Source: Verrucomicrobiota bacterium (lineage in GTDB: Bacteria; Verrucomicrobiota; Verrucomicrobiae; Limisphaerales; UBA11358). From it: 64,000 nt of DNA. Below are positions 52,682 to 61,859 of the stretch, in pieces (the first letter of the stretch is position 1; each line of letters starts with the position of its first letter). The notes below the pieces were generated by a model. The model was not told the origin of the DNA, did no database searches, and was given only the letters and a program-made list of their open reading frames with translations. The translations under genes were made by a program, and so were the position numbers. The DNA lies in NCBI GenBank assembly GCA_014860005.1, contig JACZKP010000125.1:29317-93316 (forward strand), written 5' to 3'.

Positions 52682-54142
52682 TTAGCGGCTGGGTTCCGTT
52701 TTCACGATGCGCTGCATTTCAGCCTCCAGCCGGGCGACGATCTCGGGATGCTTCAAGTAGAGATTCCTGGTCTCGGCCAGATCGTCGCGGAGGTTGTAGA
52801 GCTGTCCTGCGGGGTCACCGGGGCCGGGTTTGATCGCTTTGGGTTGTGAGAATCCACCCGAGCCGAGTTGATTGATGAGTTTCCAATCGCCGGAGCGGAT
52901 CATCATGGCCGGCGAACTGCCCGCCCGCATCACCATCGGACCGCGAATCGGTTTGTCTTTCGGTTGCCGGCCTTCCAGCACCGGCAGAAAACTGAAGCTA
53001 TCCGGCCCGGCGCCGGCGGGCAATTTCGCCCCGCAAATGTCAGCAAAGGTCGCGAGCAGATCGGTGAAGCAGATCGTCTGGTCGCTGACCGTTCCCGCTT
53101 TCACCCGCGCCGGCCAGCGCACGATGAACGGCAGGCGATGCCCGCCTTCCCAGGCGTCGGCCTTCATGCCGCGCAGTCCCCCGGCCGCATCGTGACCGAA
53201 CCGCGCCACGTCGGTAGGATGCCAGACCGGGCCGTTGTCCGAGGCGAAAATTAGCAGCGTGTCCTGCATCAGGTCGGCCTGCTCCAAGGCCGCGAGCACG
53301 CGGCCGATTTCCGCATCCACCATCATCACAAAGTCGCCATACATTCCCGCGCCGCTCTTCCCGGCAAATTCCGCCGCGGGCAGCCACGGGGTGTGTGGCG
53401 CCGGATAGGCGAGGTAAAGCATCAGCGGCTGCCGCGCGTCGGGCTTTTTACCGGCCTGTACGCTGATGACCGCGCAGGCTTCGTCCGTGAGTTTTGGCAG
53501 GACGTCTTTGAGGTCCAAGCCGGGGGCGATCCCGCCCTCCCGCCAGAATGCCCCCTGGGTTGGCGTCCAGCCTTCCGAATGATTCTCAGCAATGTGCCCG
53601 GTTGGCGGCGCGACTGCGCGGTCGCCCCGGATGTAAAAGTAAGGCGGGATGTCCGTGGAAGCGCGCAGCCCGAAGAAACTGTCGAACCCGCAATCCACCG
53701 GCCCGCCCGGAAGCACCTGGTCGTAACCGTCTTCACGAAAGCCCAGATGCCACTTGCCGACCATTGCGGTGCGATAGCTTTGGTCCCGCAGGAGCGACGC
53801 AATGGTCACCTGGCCTTTCTCAATGAGCGGTTGCGTTGGCCAGCGCGTTATGTCCGTGCGGAACGGATACCTTCCGGTCATCAGCCCATAACGCGAGGGA
53901 TGACAGAGCGGTCCGGGCGCATGGGCATCGGTGAAGCGCAATCCCTCCCGCGCCAACCGGTCAATGTTGGGCGTGGCGATCTTCGACAGAGGATTGTAGC
54001 AACCCGCGTCCCCGTAACCCATGTCGTCCACGAGAACGATGACGATGTTCGGTTTGGCCTGCGACTTCTGAGGATCAGCGGCGTGCAGCACAGCGAGCGG
54101 CGCCAGTAGCAGGGCGGTGAGGAAGGTGAGGGGGTTTATCAT
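52682..54142 (-). CDS. Secreted sulfatase
   Basis: A 486-residue type I sulfatase. Signal peptide MINPLTFLTALLLAPLAVLHA, metal site NIVIVLVDDMGYGD, and the formylglycine signature LCHPSRYGLMTGRYP (C-x-P-S-R, Cys ~80) that needs an FGE-type maturase. MVGKWHLGF, HTPWLPAAEF, FASDNGP and AWEGGHRLPFIVRWP complete the family motifs. The ATG at 54142 fits the signal peptide best; 54154 and 54178 are alternatives. It probably removes sulfate esters from the glycan attacked by the neighbouring glycosidases. Confidence 0.9.
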   Translation of the reverse strand: MINPLTFLTALLLAPLAVLHAADPQKSQAKPNIVIVLVDDMGYGDAGCYNPLSKIATPNIDRLAREGLRFTDAHAPGPLCHPSRYGLMTGRYPFRTDITRWPTQPLIEKGQVTIASLLRDQSYRTAMVGKWHLGFREDGYDQVLPGGPVDCGFDSFFGLRASTDIPPYFYIRGDRAVAPPTGHIAENHSEGWTPTQGAFWREGGIAPGLDLKDVLPKLTDEACAVISVQAGKKPDARQPLMLYLAYPAPHTPWLPAAEFAGKSGAGMYGDFVMMVDAEIGRVLAALEQADLMQDTLLIFASDNGPVWHPTDVARFGHDAAGGLRGMKADAWEGGHRLPFIVRWPARVKAGTVSDQTICFTDLLATFADICGAKLPAGAGPDSFSFLPVLEGRQPKDKPIRGPMVMRAGSSPAMMIRSGDWKLINQLGSGGFSQPKAIKPGPGDPAGQLYNLRDDLAETRNLYLKHPEIVARLEAEMQRIVKTEPSR

Positions 54143-54235
54143 GGAATAGATCATGGATTGGACACAGTCATTTGCCAACGGCCGGTACGGCGCGCATGCT
54201 TTATGGTCATGGTCCGAGGCAGGGATTGGATGTTG

Positions 54236-55720
54236 CTATTTCAGGTTCTTCATCGGCTCCTTTAGTGTGACAGTGCCCAGCCGATAGCGACGTTGGCCAT
54301 CATTGTCTGCCAGCGGCAACGCGATGGTTGGCGTGCCATCGCGGGTGCCTACCGAGAGGTAAAGGGCGTAGCTTCCGGGTTTTGTCGTGGGAGCGATATG
54401 GCCGATGGCAAATTCACTCTCCCGCGTTGTGACCGGAGCTTCTCCGGGCGGGCCGACTTTCAGGTCGCGCATGTCCAGAGATTCGTCGGTCAGCACGGAC
54501 ACGATGCCTCCTTCGGCATCCTTGAGCGTCAGGCAGGGGAAACCGCCGGGGTAGCAGGGAGCCACTCCCTTATTCGCCCATGTCCACTTGACCTTGAAGC
54601 GCTGATGAGAGTCGTTCCGGCCGGGTGGCAGGCCGATTTCCACATTCTTGATCCAGCTCACTTCGAGCGGTTGGAGCCGGTAGCCCAGGCGTTGGTTGAT
54701 GCGGTTGATAGTCTCACGGTTTTCTTCCAGCAATTCGCGCGGCCACCAGTGGATTGACATAAAGCTCGCATGGTATTCCTCGACCGACTTGAGCAGCAGC
54801 GCCCCGTCCCATGCCTTCCGGCCTTTGGAGGCGCCGTAATGTTCATGTTCGAGGATGACTGGAAACTTCGGCCAGAAGGATTGCGCCATCTCGGCGTGAT
54901 ACCACGAGTTGGGCGGTGGTTGGACCAGGATACTGTCGTCGCGCAGGGTCACGCCACGCGACAAGGCATAGTCGGTGATGGGAAAGTTCCGTCCCGGCTG
55001 GTTGTGGCCGGCAAAATCATCGCTGATGCAGAGCAAGGTCTTCTTGAAATGCTTGAGGTGGATATCAATGTGCAGCTTCTGGATCTCGATGGAATCCTGC
55101 TGGCTGCTCATGTGGGTATGACCTTCCCCCCACATGCCATAGGTGCCCACATCAATGAATTCGACATTCGGATTCCCATCATAGCGCCTGGCGGCAGCCG
55201 CGAGAAAGGCCTCAAGGTTTTTCAGATAAACCGGGTCGTCAAAAAACGGATCCCAGTGGTTGCTCTGGTCCACTCGTCCTTTGCCGAATTCGTAGAAAGT
55301 CCCCTTGGCACCCGCGTTCTTGACCCACTCCGGGGTGGCGTAGGACATCCAGTTCTCCGAACAGGTCAGCCGCAGGGCGATGCGCTTCCCCTTGGCGATC
55401 CAGCGCTGGGCCGGGGTGTCGAGGATGGCCCAGTTGTATTTGCCTTCCGCAGGTTCCAGATAGGCCCAGGGGATGCGCAAATACACGGTTGATAGACCGG
55501 GGAAGTCATCAAGGGTATCGGCGGGCGACAGTTTTGATCCGTAGTTGGCCGGAACGTTCGAGTAGAAATGCATGGTCCAGCCCATGCCCGGGTTTACCAG
55601 TGGGGCGCCGGTGTCCCGGGTTTTGACTGTCACGCTATTATCCGCATGAAATGCTTCGTCAGCCCACCCCAAGGCCACCATGCCGGTTAGTAATAAACCA
55701 ATCGTGGTTATTCGAAACAT
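54236..55720 (-). CDS. DUF4832 / beta-galactosidase-like exported protein
   Basis: A 494-residue exported protein. A signal peptide (to ~residue 21) is followed by a TIM-barrel-like domain with NPGMGWTMHFYSN, STVYLRIPWAYLEPAEGKYNW, KRIALRLTCSEN, VEFIDVGTYGMWGEGHTH (the E in GEGH is a candidate acid/base) and ILEHEHYG, then a C-terminal DUF4832 beta domain (RFKVKWTWANKGVAPCYPGGFPCL). The barrel segments resemble GH42-type enzymes. The family has no settled substrate; the sulfatase/glycosidase context suggests a plant or algal glycan. Confidence 0.75.
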   Translation of the reverse strand: MFRITTIGLLLTGMVALGWADEAFHADNSVTVKTRDTGAPLVNPGMGWTMHFYSNVPANYGSKLSPADTLDDFPGLSTVYLRIPWAYLEPAEGKYNWAILDTPAQRWIAKGKRIALRLTCSENWMSYATPEWVKNAGAKGTFYEFGKGRVDQSNHWDPFFDDPVYLKNLEAFLAAAARRYDGNPNVEFIDVGTYGMWGEGHTHMSSQQDSIEIQKLHIDIHLKHFKKTLLCISDDFAGHNQPGRNFPITDYALSRGVTLRDDSILVQPPPNSWYHAEMAQSFWPKFPVILEHEHYGASKGRKAWDGALLLKSVEEYHASFMSIHWWPRELLEENRETINRINQRLGYRLQPLEVSWIKNVEIGLPPGRNDSHQRFKVKWTWANKGVAPCYPGGFPCLTLKDAEGGIVSVLTDESLDMRDLKVGPPGEAPVTTRESEFAIGHIAPTTKPGSYALYLSVGTRDGTPTIALPLADNDGQRRYRLGTVTLKEPMKNLK

Positions 55721-55774
55721 AGTAATTGCTTTGCGTAGAGAAATTTTGGTTTCAAAAACTTCGCGTGCGCGGTC

Positions 55775-55957
55775 TCAGTTAACGGTCACCATCAGTTTCT
55801 CGCCGGCGGTGATTTCCACCGGACCTGCGAGAATGATCACGATGTTGGGTTTTTCCGCCCCTCCGGAAACTTGGGCGCGGCAGATCAGGAAGAGACAGAA
55901 GCAAAGCCGGCAACACTGCTGCACTATTTCTATCAATGTGGACTGGTTGCTTTTCAT
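55775..55957 (-). pseudogene. Internally deleted sulfatase stub
   Basis: The 60-codon frame begins with a hydrophobic signal region and GGAEKPNIVIILA, the first metal-site strand of a sulfatase, but the next residues jump to GPVEITAGEKLMVTVN and a stop. No CxPSR motif or core remains. Confidence 0.55.
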
Positions 55958-56391
55958 CTGACGGCGGCAGCGGTGATGGCTTCGGAAATGGTTTCAAAGA
56001 CCATGGGGTCGGACCCGAGATGCCACTTGCCGATCATGCCGGTGTGGTAGCCCCCGGCTTGCAAATGCTTGGCGACGTTGTCGCGGATGCCGTCAAAGCG
56101 ATTGAAGACCGGCACGCCATTGAGGTGCGAATACTGCCCGGTGAGCAGCGTGGCGCGGCTCGGCGTGCAGATGGAATTGGCGACAAACGAATTCTTGAAC
56201 CGCACGCCTTCCCGGGCGAGGCGGTCAATGTGCGGGGTCTGGTTCACCTTCGAACCGTAAGCCGAGATGGCGTGCTGAGCATGATCATCGGAGAAGATGA
56301 AGATGATGTTGGGACGTTGTTCCGCAGCGAATGCGGAAGGCCGAAGGGCGCAGGTCGCAGACAATAATGCGAGGAGGATAAGGTGTTTCAT
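55954..56391 (-). pseudogene. Truncated sulfatase (N-terminal third)
   Basis: A 145-residue frame with signal peptide, [20 protein letters not shown], the formylglycine signature [16 protein letters not shown] and [11 protein letters not shown], then an unrelated tail ([16 protein letters not shown]). The ~300 residues of the catalytic core that should follow are missing, so it should not be active. Its stop overlaps the start of the neighbouring stub by 4 bp, preserving what looks like original tandem-operon spacing. Confidence 0.75.
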
Positions 56392-56572
56392 GAGTCAGAT
56401 TGGTTGCCAACCGATTGTGGCCAAAGTTTGGTTTTTATTTGGAGTTGTGTCGAGGCTTCTGCCACGGCGTCGCGCCGCCGCGCTGGATGTGCCGGGGGAG
56501 AGCAGTGGCGAGTTCGTTGAACAATTTTTTGAGGGATAGGAATTTGCTTTATCAGCTCTGCGCAGTTCAGCC

Positions 56573-58597
56573 TCACTTTGGACGAATCTCCGCGAAAGGG
56601 ATGTCGCGGGAAAGAACGACCTCACCCTCCAGCCCGCAGATTTCCAGGCGAAGGGAGGGATTGTGACCGTCCCACTTGACCCGCATGAGACCGAAATTGG
56701 AGCCCGTGTAAGGACGCTCGTGGAGACGATACCGATTGGGTTGAGGTTTCGGCGGATTTTTCGCCTTATGCTCAGACTCCTTCGCGATCGGCTGATTGAG
56801 ACCGCTGGTGGTCAGGTCATAAAGCGGGTAGGCAACTCCGTCGGCGGGAGTCAACGCGGAGAGTTCAGCCATGTGGCGGTCGCCGCTGATGACCACCACG
56901 CCTTTGGCTTGCGTGCGCCGGAGCAGTTCAAGAAAACGCGCGCATTCTTTGGGGAAGTTATCCCACTTCTCGGAGCCGTGTTCGTTCGCGATGAGTTGGA
57001 TGCTGGAAACCACCACCCGGATTTCCGCCGGTTCGCGCAGGCGGCGCTCGAACCAGGCCCACTGCGCTTCGCCGAGCACGGTCGCGTCAGGGTCGGTGTT
57101 GGGCGTGTTGACCTTGGGATTAGCGGGATCTTTCTTTAATGGAGAGCGGAACATCCGGGTATCGAGGAGAATGACTTGGACTCGTTTGCCCGCTGGACCA
57201 AGCGTCACGCAATCGTAAACGCCGGGCGTGGTTCGCAACGGCGAATTGGCTGGCACTTGGAAAAATTCACAGAACTCCTTTTGCGCCACCGCCGCTGCGG
57301 GGAAACCAGCGCCCCCGTCGTTGATGCCATAGTCGTGATCGTCCCAGGTGGCGAACAGCGGGGTGGTCTGGCGGAGTTTGGCAAAGCCCGGCATGGCCGC
57401 AAGCAGGGCATATTTCTCGCGGAACACGGCCGGGTCGGAAGTGTCGGCGTAGATGTTGTCGCCGAGCAGGACAAAGGCGTCGCAGCGAGCGGCATTGACG
57501 GCATCCCAGATGGGTTGGGGCCGTTCCTGCCGGGCGCAGGAGCCGAAACCGAGCGTGGTGATGGTGAGTTCAGGCCGAACCGAGACCCGGTCCGACGCGA
57601 TTGCGGGCCGCGAAATTGTTTCCGCACCCAGCAACGGCGCCATCGCCTGGCCCATCGCTTCACCGATGAGGTAATACGTTTCGGCGTTGGAATTCCAATG
57701 GTAACCCTGCTTGCTGGGCGACCGATCTTCCGGTCGCCAGAACGCCCTGGTGCTCACGAACGCGACGTTGCCCTTGAACTCCGGATGTTCCACCACGGCG
57801 GCTTGCGCCTTCATCAGCGAGAGGGCGCGGGGATGCGTCTCCTCCGGCCCGGTCATGCCGGTTTCGGCAATGACAAACGGCAGCGCGGGCGCGCCGAGGT
57901 CTTTGCGGATGTCGCGGATGAAGTGGACCATGTTGGTTTCGTATTCGGCGTTGAACTTGTCGTTGATGCGGTCGTTCCAACCTTGGTGCCAGCCAAAGCC
58001 GGCCAGCACATAACTGCCGTCGCTGCCAGGCACGAGTTCCTTGAGGTTGGCGAGCGCGGCTTTCGTCAGCGTCACGGTCTCGCGGTAATACTTGCCAATG
58101 ATGGCTGGGTCTTGCGCGATCGCGGCATCATCCTTCTGGCCGAGCGAATACGGCGGCTGGCCTGCGCTCGGCGGACGGAAATCAATCGCCAGGCTTTTGC
58201 CGCCCCACGCACATTTGATGAGCAACACAGGTTCATCGAGCGCATCGCCCAGCACCCAGCCAAAGCCGAGTTCAGGACCGATCATCTCCTGCCGCGCGCC
58301 ATAGCCCACGGTGAGCGGACCTTTGCGGTCGAGGTAGGAAATCCACACGTCGTCACGCGTGCGCCACTGCCCGGCGGCGTCCACGAGCGGCGCGAAGTGT
58401 TTCGCGGTCGCCGGGTCTTTCGCCAAAAACTCGAGCGAGCCTTGGCCGCCGTTGCGTTTGGGGTCGGCGGGAACGAAGCCGTGCCCTTCCATGTTCGATT
58501 GTCCGGCCAGGATAAAGACACGCACCTGCTTCGTCGCCGCTTGCGCGGAGGTGATGGCGGCCAGCGAAATGACAAAGAACGCGAGGAAGTGTTTCAT
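56573..58597 (-). CDS. Acetylesterase (SASA)-PhoD fusion protein
   Basis: A 674-residue exported protein with two enzymes in one chain. Residues 1-21 are a signal peptide. Residues ~25-325 are a sialate O-acetylesterase-like SGNH domain: VFILAGQSNMEGHG with the nucleophile Ser (32-36 GQSNM), GFGWHQGWND (201-210) and GYHWNSNAETYYLIGEAMG (298-316). Residues ~340-660 are a PhoD-like phosphatase domain: GFGSCARQ (350-357), LLGDNIYAD (377-385), ATWDDHDYGIND (416-427) and VVISGDRHMAELS near 590. The two metal-binding sets look intact. It would remove acetyl and phosphate-type groups from a glycan or lipid outside the cell. It lies between the truncated sulfatases and the first unknown paralogue gene. 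Confidence 0.85.
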   Translation of the reverse strand: MKHFLAFFVISLAAITSAQAATKQVRVFILAGQSNMEGHGFVPADPKRNGGQGSLEFLAKDPATAKHFAPLVDAAGQWRTRDDVWISYLDRKGPLTVGYGARQEMIGPELGFGWVLGDALDEPVLLIKCAWGGKSLAIDFRPPSAGQPPYSLGQKDDAAIAQDPAIIGKYYRETVTLTKAALANLKELVPGSDGSYVLAGFGWHQGWNDRINDKFNAEYETNMVHFIRDIRKDLGAPALPFVIAETGMTGPEETHPRALSLMKAQAAVVEHPEFKGNVAFVSTRAFWRPEDRSPSKQGYHWNSNAETYYLIGEAMGQAMAPLLGAETISRPAIASDRVSVRPELTITTLGFGSCARQERPQPIWDAVNAARCDAFVLLGDNIYADTSDPAVFREKYALLAAMPGFAKLRQTTPLFATWDDHDYGINDGGAGFPAAAVAQKEFCEFFQVPANSPLRTTPGVYDCVTLGPAGKRVQVILLDTRMFRSPLKKDPANPKVNTPNTDPDATVLGEAQWAWFERRLREPAEIRVVVSSIQLIANEHGSEKWDNFPKECARFLELLRRTQAKGVVVISGDRHMAELSALTPADGVAYPLYDLTTSGLNQPIAKESEHKAKNPPKPQPNRYRLHERPYTGSNFGLMRVKWDGHNPSLRLEICGLEGEVVLSRDIPFAEIRPK

Positions 58598-58603
58598 GCT
58601 GGG

Positions 58604-60241
58604 TTAGTCTTTAGCTTCTTGTCGAGTGACGATGGGAACATAACCGACTTCCAGTCCGGGCGGCGGAGTGACGAGCAGCGCGGGATCGAGCGCGACCAAT
58701 TTCCCGCGCGTGGGCGGGGCCATGTAATCGCGGTCCAAGGTCCAGTGCGCATGCAGTTTCTCTACCAACGCTTGCAGCTTCGCCTTTTTCTCCGCGCTCC
58801 ACTGGTATTGCTGGAAGGACGGTTGGTCCACGAAACGATACCAGGAATAGGTCACCACCGAACCATCCACGAGCCGTGCGGTGAACGGTCCAAGTTTCGA
58901 GCCGGGCTTTGCCCAAGCGCCCCCGCTGGGCGAGGTGTAGGGCGCTCCCATCTGGGCGCGCTTGAATTCCTGGGTGAGCAGTTTGGTTTCCGCTGGCACT
59001 GCCGCGGCCGGCACGGCCACGCGCTCCTCGCCGACATGTTTGTAGTATTGCGGAAACAATCCTCTCACGACGAGGTCGTTGGTGGACCATTGCAAGCCCC
59101 ACACGTTGCCGTCAAAGATGCGGGTGTCGAAGGCGCGCTCCACACCGGCGATCTTCTTGCCCGCCTGGTCATAGCGGGTTGTGCGCGTGTTGAGCTTGGG
59201 CTTGAACGCGCTCTTCGAATCAATCCGCCCGGAGCAGGCCGGGCCGCCATCGCGCCAGGTCTTGAACGCGTCGTAGAGCGCCGACTTCGAGTAGTAGGTA
59301 ACGTCTTGGACCAGGATGGCTCGGCCTTCCGCGTCCACCGGAAATTGCAGCTTGGGCAGCTTCGAGTAAGTCGTCCCCTGCGCGTCCGTCGAATCGAAGC
59401 GCGGCACGGTGTTGATCTCCATCGCGCCGCCGCCCATTTTGCCGGGGCGCGCGTCCAGGCCGCGACCGTGGAGGAAGGGATAGTTGAACAGCTTGCCGAT
59501 TTTGCTCCACGTCTCCGGAATGTAGTAAGCGATCGGGCCTTTGAAATTGGCGGCGCTGAGAAAGCAGGTCCAGCTCTGATCGCCCGTTGGCGGATCGCCG
59601 GTCGTGGGATCCGTGAAGGGCAGCGCCATCCAGGTGTAGCCGAGGAACTCGCCGTTGGGATTGCCCTGGAACGGCAGGGCATCGGGAGGAATCAGCAGGC
59701 GGTTGCTCAACTGCGCAATCCCGAGGCGATCATCGGGCAGCGCCTCGTTGCTGTAGAAGAAGGACCAGCCGGGCGAGCCGACTTCGTAGTCGTAACACTG
59801 CGGCGTGGCGTTCATGCTGAACTTCGGCGGGCCGTAACGGAAATGGTTTCCGGCCCAGTAACCCAGTCCACCCTCGACGGTTTGGAAGACGCTGCTCCAC
59901 GTCGGGCCGCGCTCCTTCCACTTGCGCGCCAGCGTGCCCTCCGGTGCGAGCGGCTGGTCTTTGTTGTCGGAGTTATCCGGCTGAATCCAAGAGCTCGGCA
60001 GGCCAATTTGGAAATCAGCCAGCGGCTGGTCCACCAGCGGCCAGACCGCGGCATAGAAGCCCATGCCGGCGTTGTAGGTGGACTGCGGCGGATGCGGCTC
60101 GTGGCTGAAGCCGATGTAACCGTGCAGACCCTGCGAATGCGACGTGACGTTGCCGACGTCGGCTTTAGGCGGGTTGTCTTGTGCGAGGCCCGTCGAGGAA
60201 AGCAGCCCGGAGCTGAGGAAGATTCGAAGGAGGGTTTTCAT
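58604..60241 (-). CDS. Unknown secreted family protein, paralogue A
   Basis: A 545-residue exported protein with a signal peptide (MKTLLRIFLSSGLLSSTGLAQ). It has no domain I recognise. Notable segments are GFSHEPHPPQSTYNAGMGFYAAVWPL, PTWSSVFQTVEGGLGYWAGN, DQSWTCFLSAANFKGPIAYY, GSVVTYSWYRFVDQPSFQ, ALDPALLVTPPPGLEVGYVP and a short end. Many Trp/Tyr and Gly suggest a beta-rich glycan-binding or lyase-like fold. It aligns over its length with the protein at 62709-64000. ATG 60241 is preferred to 60295 because the latter overlaps the upstream gene. Confidence 0.65.
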   Translation of the reverse strand: MKTLLRIFLSSGLLSSTGLAQDNPPKADVGNVTSHSQGLHGYIGFSHEPHPPQSTYNAGMGFYAAVWPLVDQPLADFQIGLPSSWIQPDNSDNKDQPLAPEGTLARKWKERGPTWSSVFQTVEGGLGYWAGNHFRYGPPKFSMNATPQCYDYEVGSPGWSFFYSNEALPDDRLGIAQLSNRLLIPPDALPFQGNPNGEFLGYTWMALPFTDPTTGDPPTGDQSWTCFLSAANFKGPIAYYIPETWSKIGKLFNYPFLHGRGLDARPGKMGGGAMEINTVPRFDSTDAQGTTYSKLPKLQFPVDAEGRAILVQDVTYYSKSALYDAFKTWRDGGPACSGRIDSKSAFKPKLNTRTTRYDQAGKKIAGVERAFDTRIFDGNVWGLQWSTNDLVVRGLFPQYYKHVGEERVAVPAAAVPAETKLLTQEFKRAQMGAPYTSPSGGAWAKPGSKLGPFTARLVDGSVVTYSWYRFVDQPSFQQYQWSAEKKAKLQALVEKLHAHWTLDRDYMAPPTRGKLVALDPALLVTPPPGLEVGYVPIVTRQEAKD

Positions 60242-60269
60242 GGTGGTCGGTGTCGGTTTGGTTTTGTGC

Positions 60270-61544
60270 CTACACGATTTCTTCCCGGGCCGCATCCCAA
60301 CGCACCATGCGTTGTTCCTGCTGGGCTTTCAACGACATGAGGAACGTGGCGGTTTCAATGAATGCCTCGTCGGTCGAACATTTTGGCGTGCCGCGGCTGC
60401 GAATGCAATTGATCCAATCCACCACGTGATTGGGCTGATAGGGCGTCTGGCCCCGTTCGTAACCTTTCGGCAAATCAGCTTTCAGGTTGTGGCCGGCGGG
60501 GATGATTTCAAACTTGCTGACGTTATGGGCGATGGCGTCGAATCGCAGGGTGGCGTCGCGCCCGCAGATCGTCACCGGCTGGCTGTCGGTGGCGTTCATG
60601 CTGCCTTCGAAGGTGACCGTGCGCCCGAGCTTCGCGAACTGGTAGGTGGCGACCCAGGTGTCCGGCACCTCGCGGTCGTCGTGCAGCAGCGCGTTCAGGC
60701 CGGAGCAGACGCAGTTGTCCGGGATGCCGTGGCCCAGGAGGTACTGAACGAAATCCAGCTCGTGGGACAGCAGGTCGCCCGCGTAGCCGGTGCCGTAGGC
60801 GTAGTAACAGCGCCAGTGCCAGAAGTGGCGTTCGTTCCAGGGTATCTTTGGGGCCGTGCCCAGCCAGAGGTCCCAGTTCAAGTCCTTCAGAACTTGCGCC
60901 GGGTCGGGCCGGTTATATTGATCGTAGTAGCCGTACCAGCGCCAGTTGGGGTGGTCCGGCGGAAGCGACTTGAAGCGACCGGTGCGCACCAGCGTGATGG
61001 GTCCGAGGATGCCGCGCGCAATGAGTTCCCTGGCCTGCAAAGCGGAGGTGTCCTGCCGCGCGTGGTGTCCGAGTTGGAAAACCACCTTGCTCCGCTTGAG
61101 CGCATCGCGCATGAGCTTCGCCTCCGCCAGCGTGCGGGAAAAACCCTTCTCGCAGTAGATGTCCTTCCCTGCGCGCACTGCGTCGAGCACCATCTGGCAA
61201 TGCCAATGATCCGGCGTGGCGATGACCACGGCGTCCACGTTCCGGTCGGCGAGCAGTTCGCGGTAATCCACGTAAGCCTTCACCTCCGGGTTGCCGCTAC
61301 GCTCGAAACCCTTTTGTCGGTGGGGGCCATAGACGTCGGACACGGCAACCACCTTCACCCCGGGCACGGCCACCACGGAGTTGAGCAGGTCGCCTCCGCG
61401 GGTGCCCAGGCCAATGCAGCCCACACCAATCGTCCTGGCGGGAGACTCGGCGGAGAGCGGGGCGGGCGCGAATGCGGAGGCAGTTGCTGCCTGACCAGTG
61501 AGGCGCAGGAACTGACGGCGATTAACGATCGGTGAGTTGTTCAT
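60270..61544 (-). CDS. Gfo/Idh/MocA-family oxidoreductase, Tat-exported
   Basis: A 424-residue NAD(P)-dependent oxidoreductase with a twin-arginine signal (VNRRQFLRLTGQAATASAFA). The Rossmann motif is VGCIGLGTRGGDLL; catalytic-region motifs are VVIATPDHWHCQMVLDAVRAGKDIYCEKG, where the family's usual EKP is EKG here, and GDLLSHELDFVQYLLG. It ends ~28 bp before the start of paralogue A. It probably oxidises a sugar released by the neighbouring enzymes. Confidence 0.85.
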   Translation of the reverse strand: MNNSPIVNRRQFLRLTGQAATASAFAPAPLSAESPARTIGVGCIGLGTRGGDLLNSVVAVPGVKVVAVSDVYGPHRQKGFERSGNPEVKAYVDYRELLADRNVDAVVIATPDHWHCQMVLDAVRAGKDIYCEKGFSRTLAEAKLMRDALKRSKVVFQLGHHARQDTSALQARELIARGILGPITLVRTGRFKSLPPDHPNWRWYGYYDQYNRPDPAQVLKDLNWDLWLGTAPKIPWNERHFWHWRCYYAYGTGYAGDLLSHELDFVQYLLGHGIPDNCVCSGLNALLHDDREVPDTWVATYQFAKLGRTVTFEGSMNATDSQPVTICGRDATLRFDAIAHNVSKFEIIPAGHNLKADLPKGYERGQTPYQPNHVVDWINCIRSRGTPKCSTDEAFIETATFLMSLKAQQEQRMVRWDAAREEIV

Positions 61545-61661
61545 AATAACAGACTTTCTGTCGCTATCCTGATTCAGTGTGTGTCGGTTCGTGATTTTCA
61601 GAGGCGTGGGTTCTTTCAGTTTCTTTGGGCTCGCGGCAACCTGCTGGGCGTAGGGTCTCGC

Positions 61662-61837
61662 CTAACTGCCCTTGGCGCCGAGGAGCCGCTTAATAGCCTC
61701 GCCCATGGACTCTCCATGTTGGATTGGCCGGCGAGGATGAAGACTTTCAGCGGCTTCTTTTCCGCAGCCGGAGAGTGACCGCAGGTGAGCGCAGAGAGCG
61801 CGAAGATTGACAGCAGGAGTTTCACCGATGGTTTCAT
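61662..61837 (-). pseudogene. Internally deleted acetylesterase stub
   Basis: The frame from 61837 has a signal peptide and KKPLKVFILAGQSNME, the nucleophile block of a SASA acetylesterase. Directly after it, in a shifted frame, is SMGEAIKRLLGAKGS and a stop, matching the C-terminal end (LIGEAMGQAMAPLLGAE) of the intact esterase domain at 56573-58597. Everything between is gone. The rest of the 315-bp gap 61545-61859 shows nothing else. Confidence 0.65.
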
Positions 61838-61859
61838 AGTTCAATTGAGTGTCGGGGTT

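Noticed and set aside
57176..60340. A 1054-codon plus-strand reading frame.
   Set aside because: It lies antisense to the acetylesterase-PhoD and paralogue A genes, both of which have clear motifs; long antisense frames are expected in GC-rich DNA.
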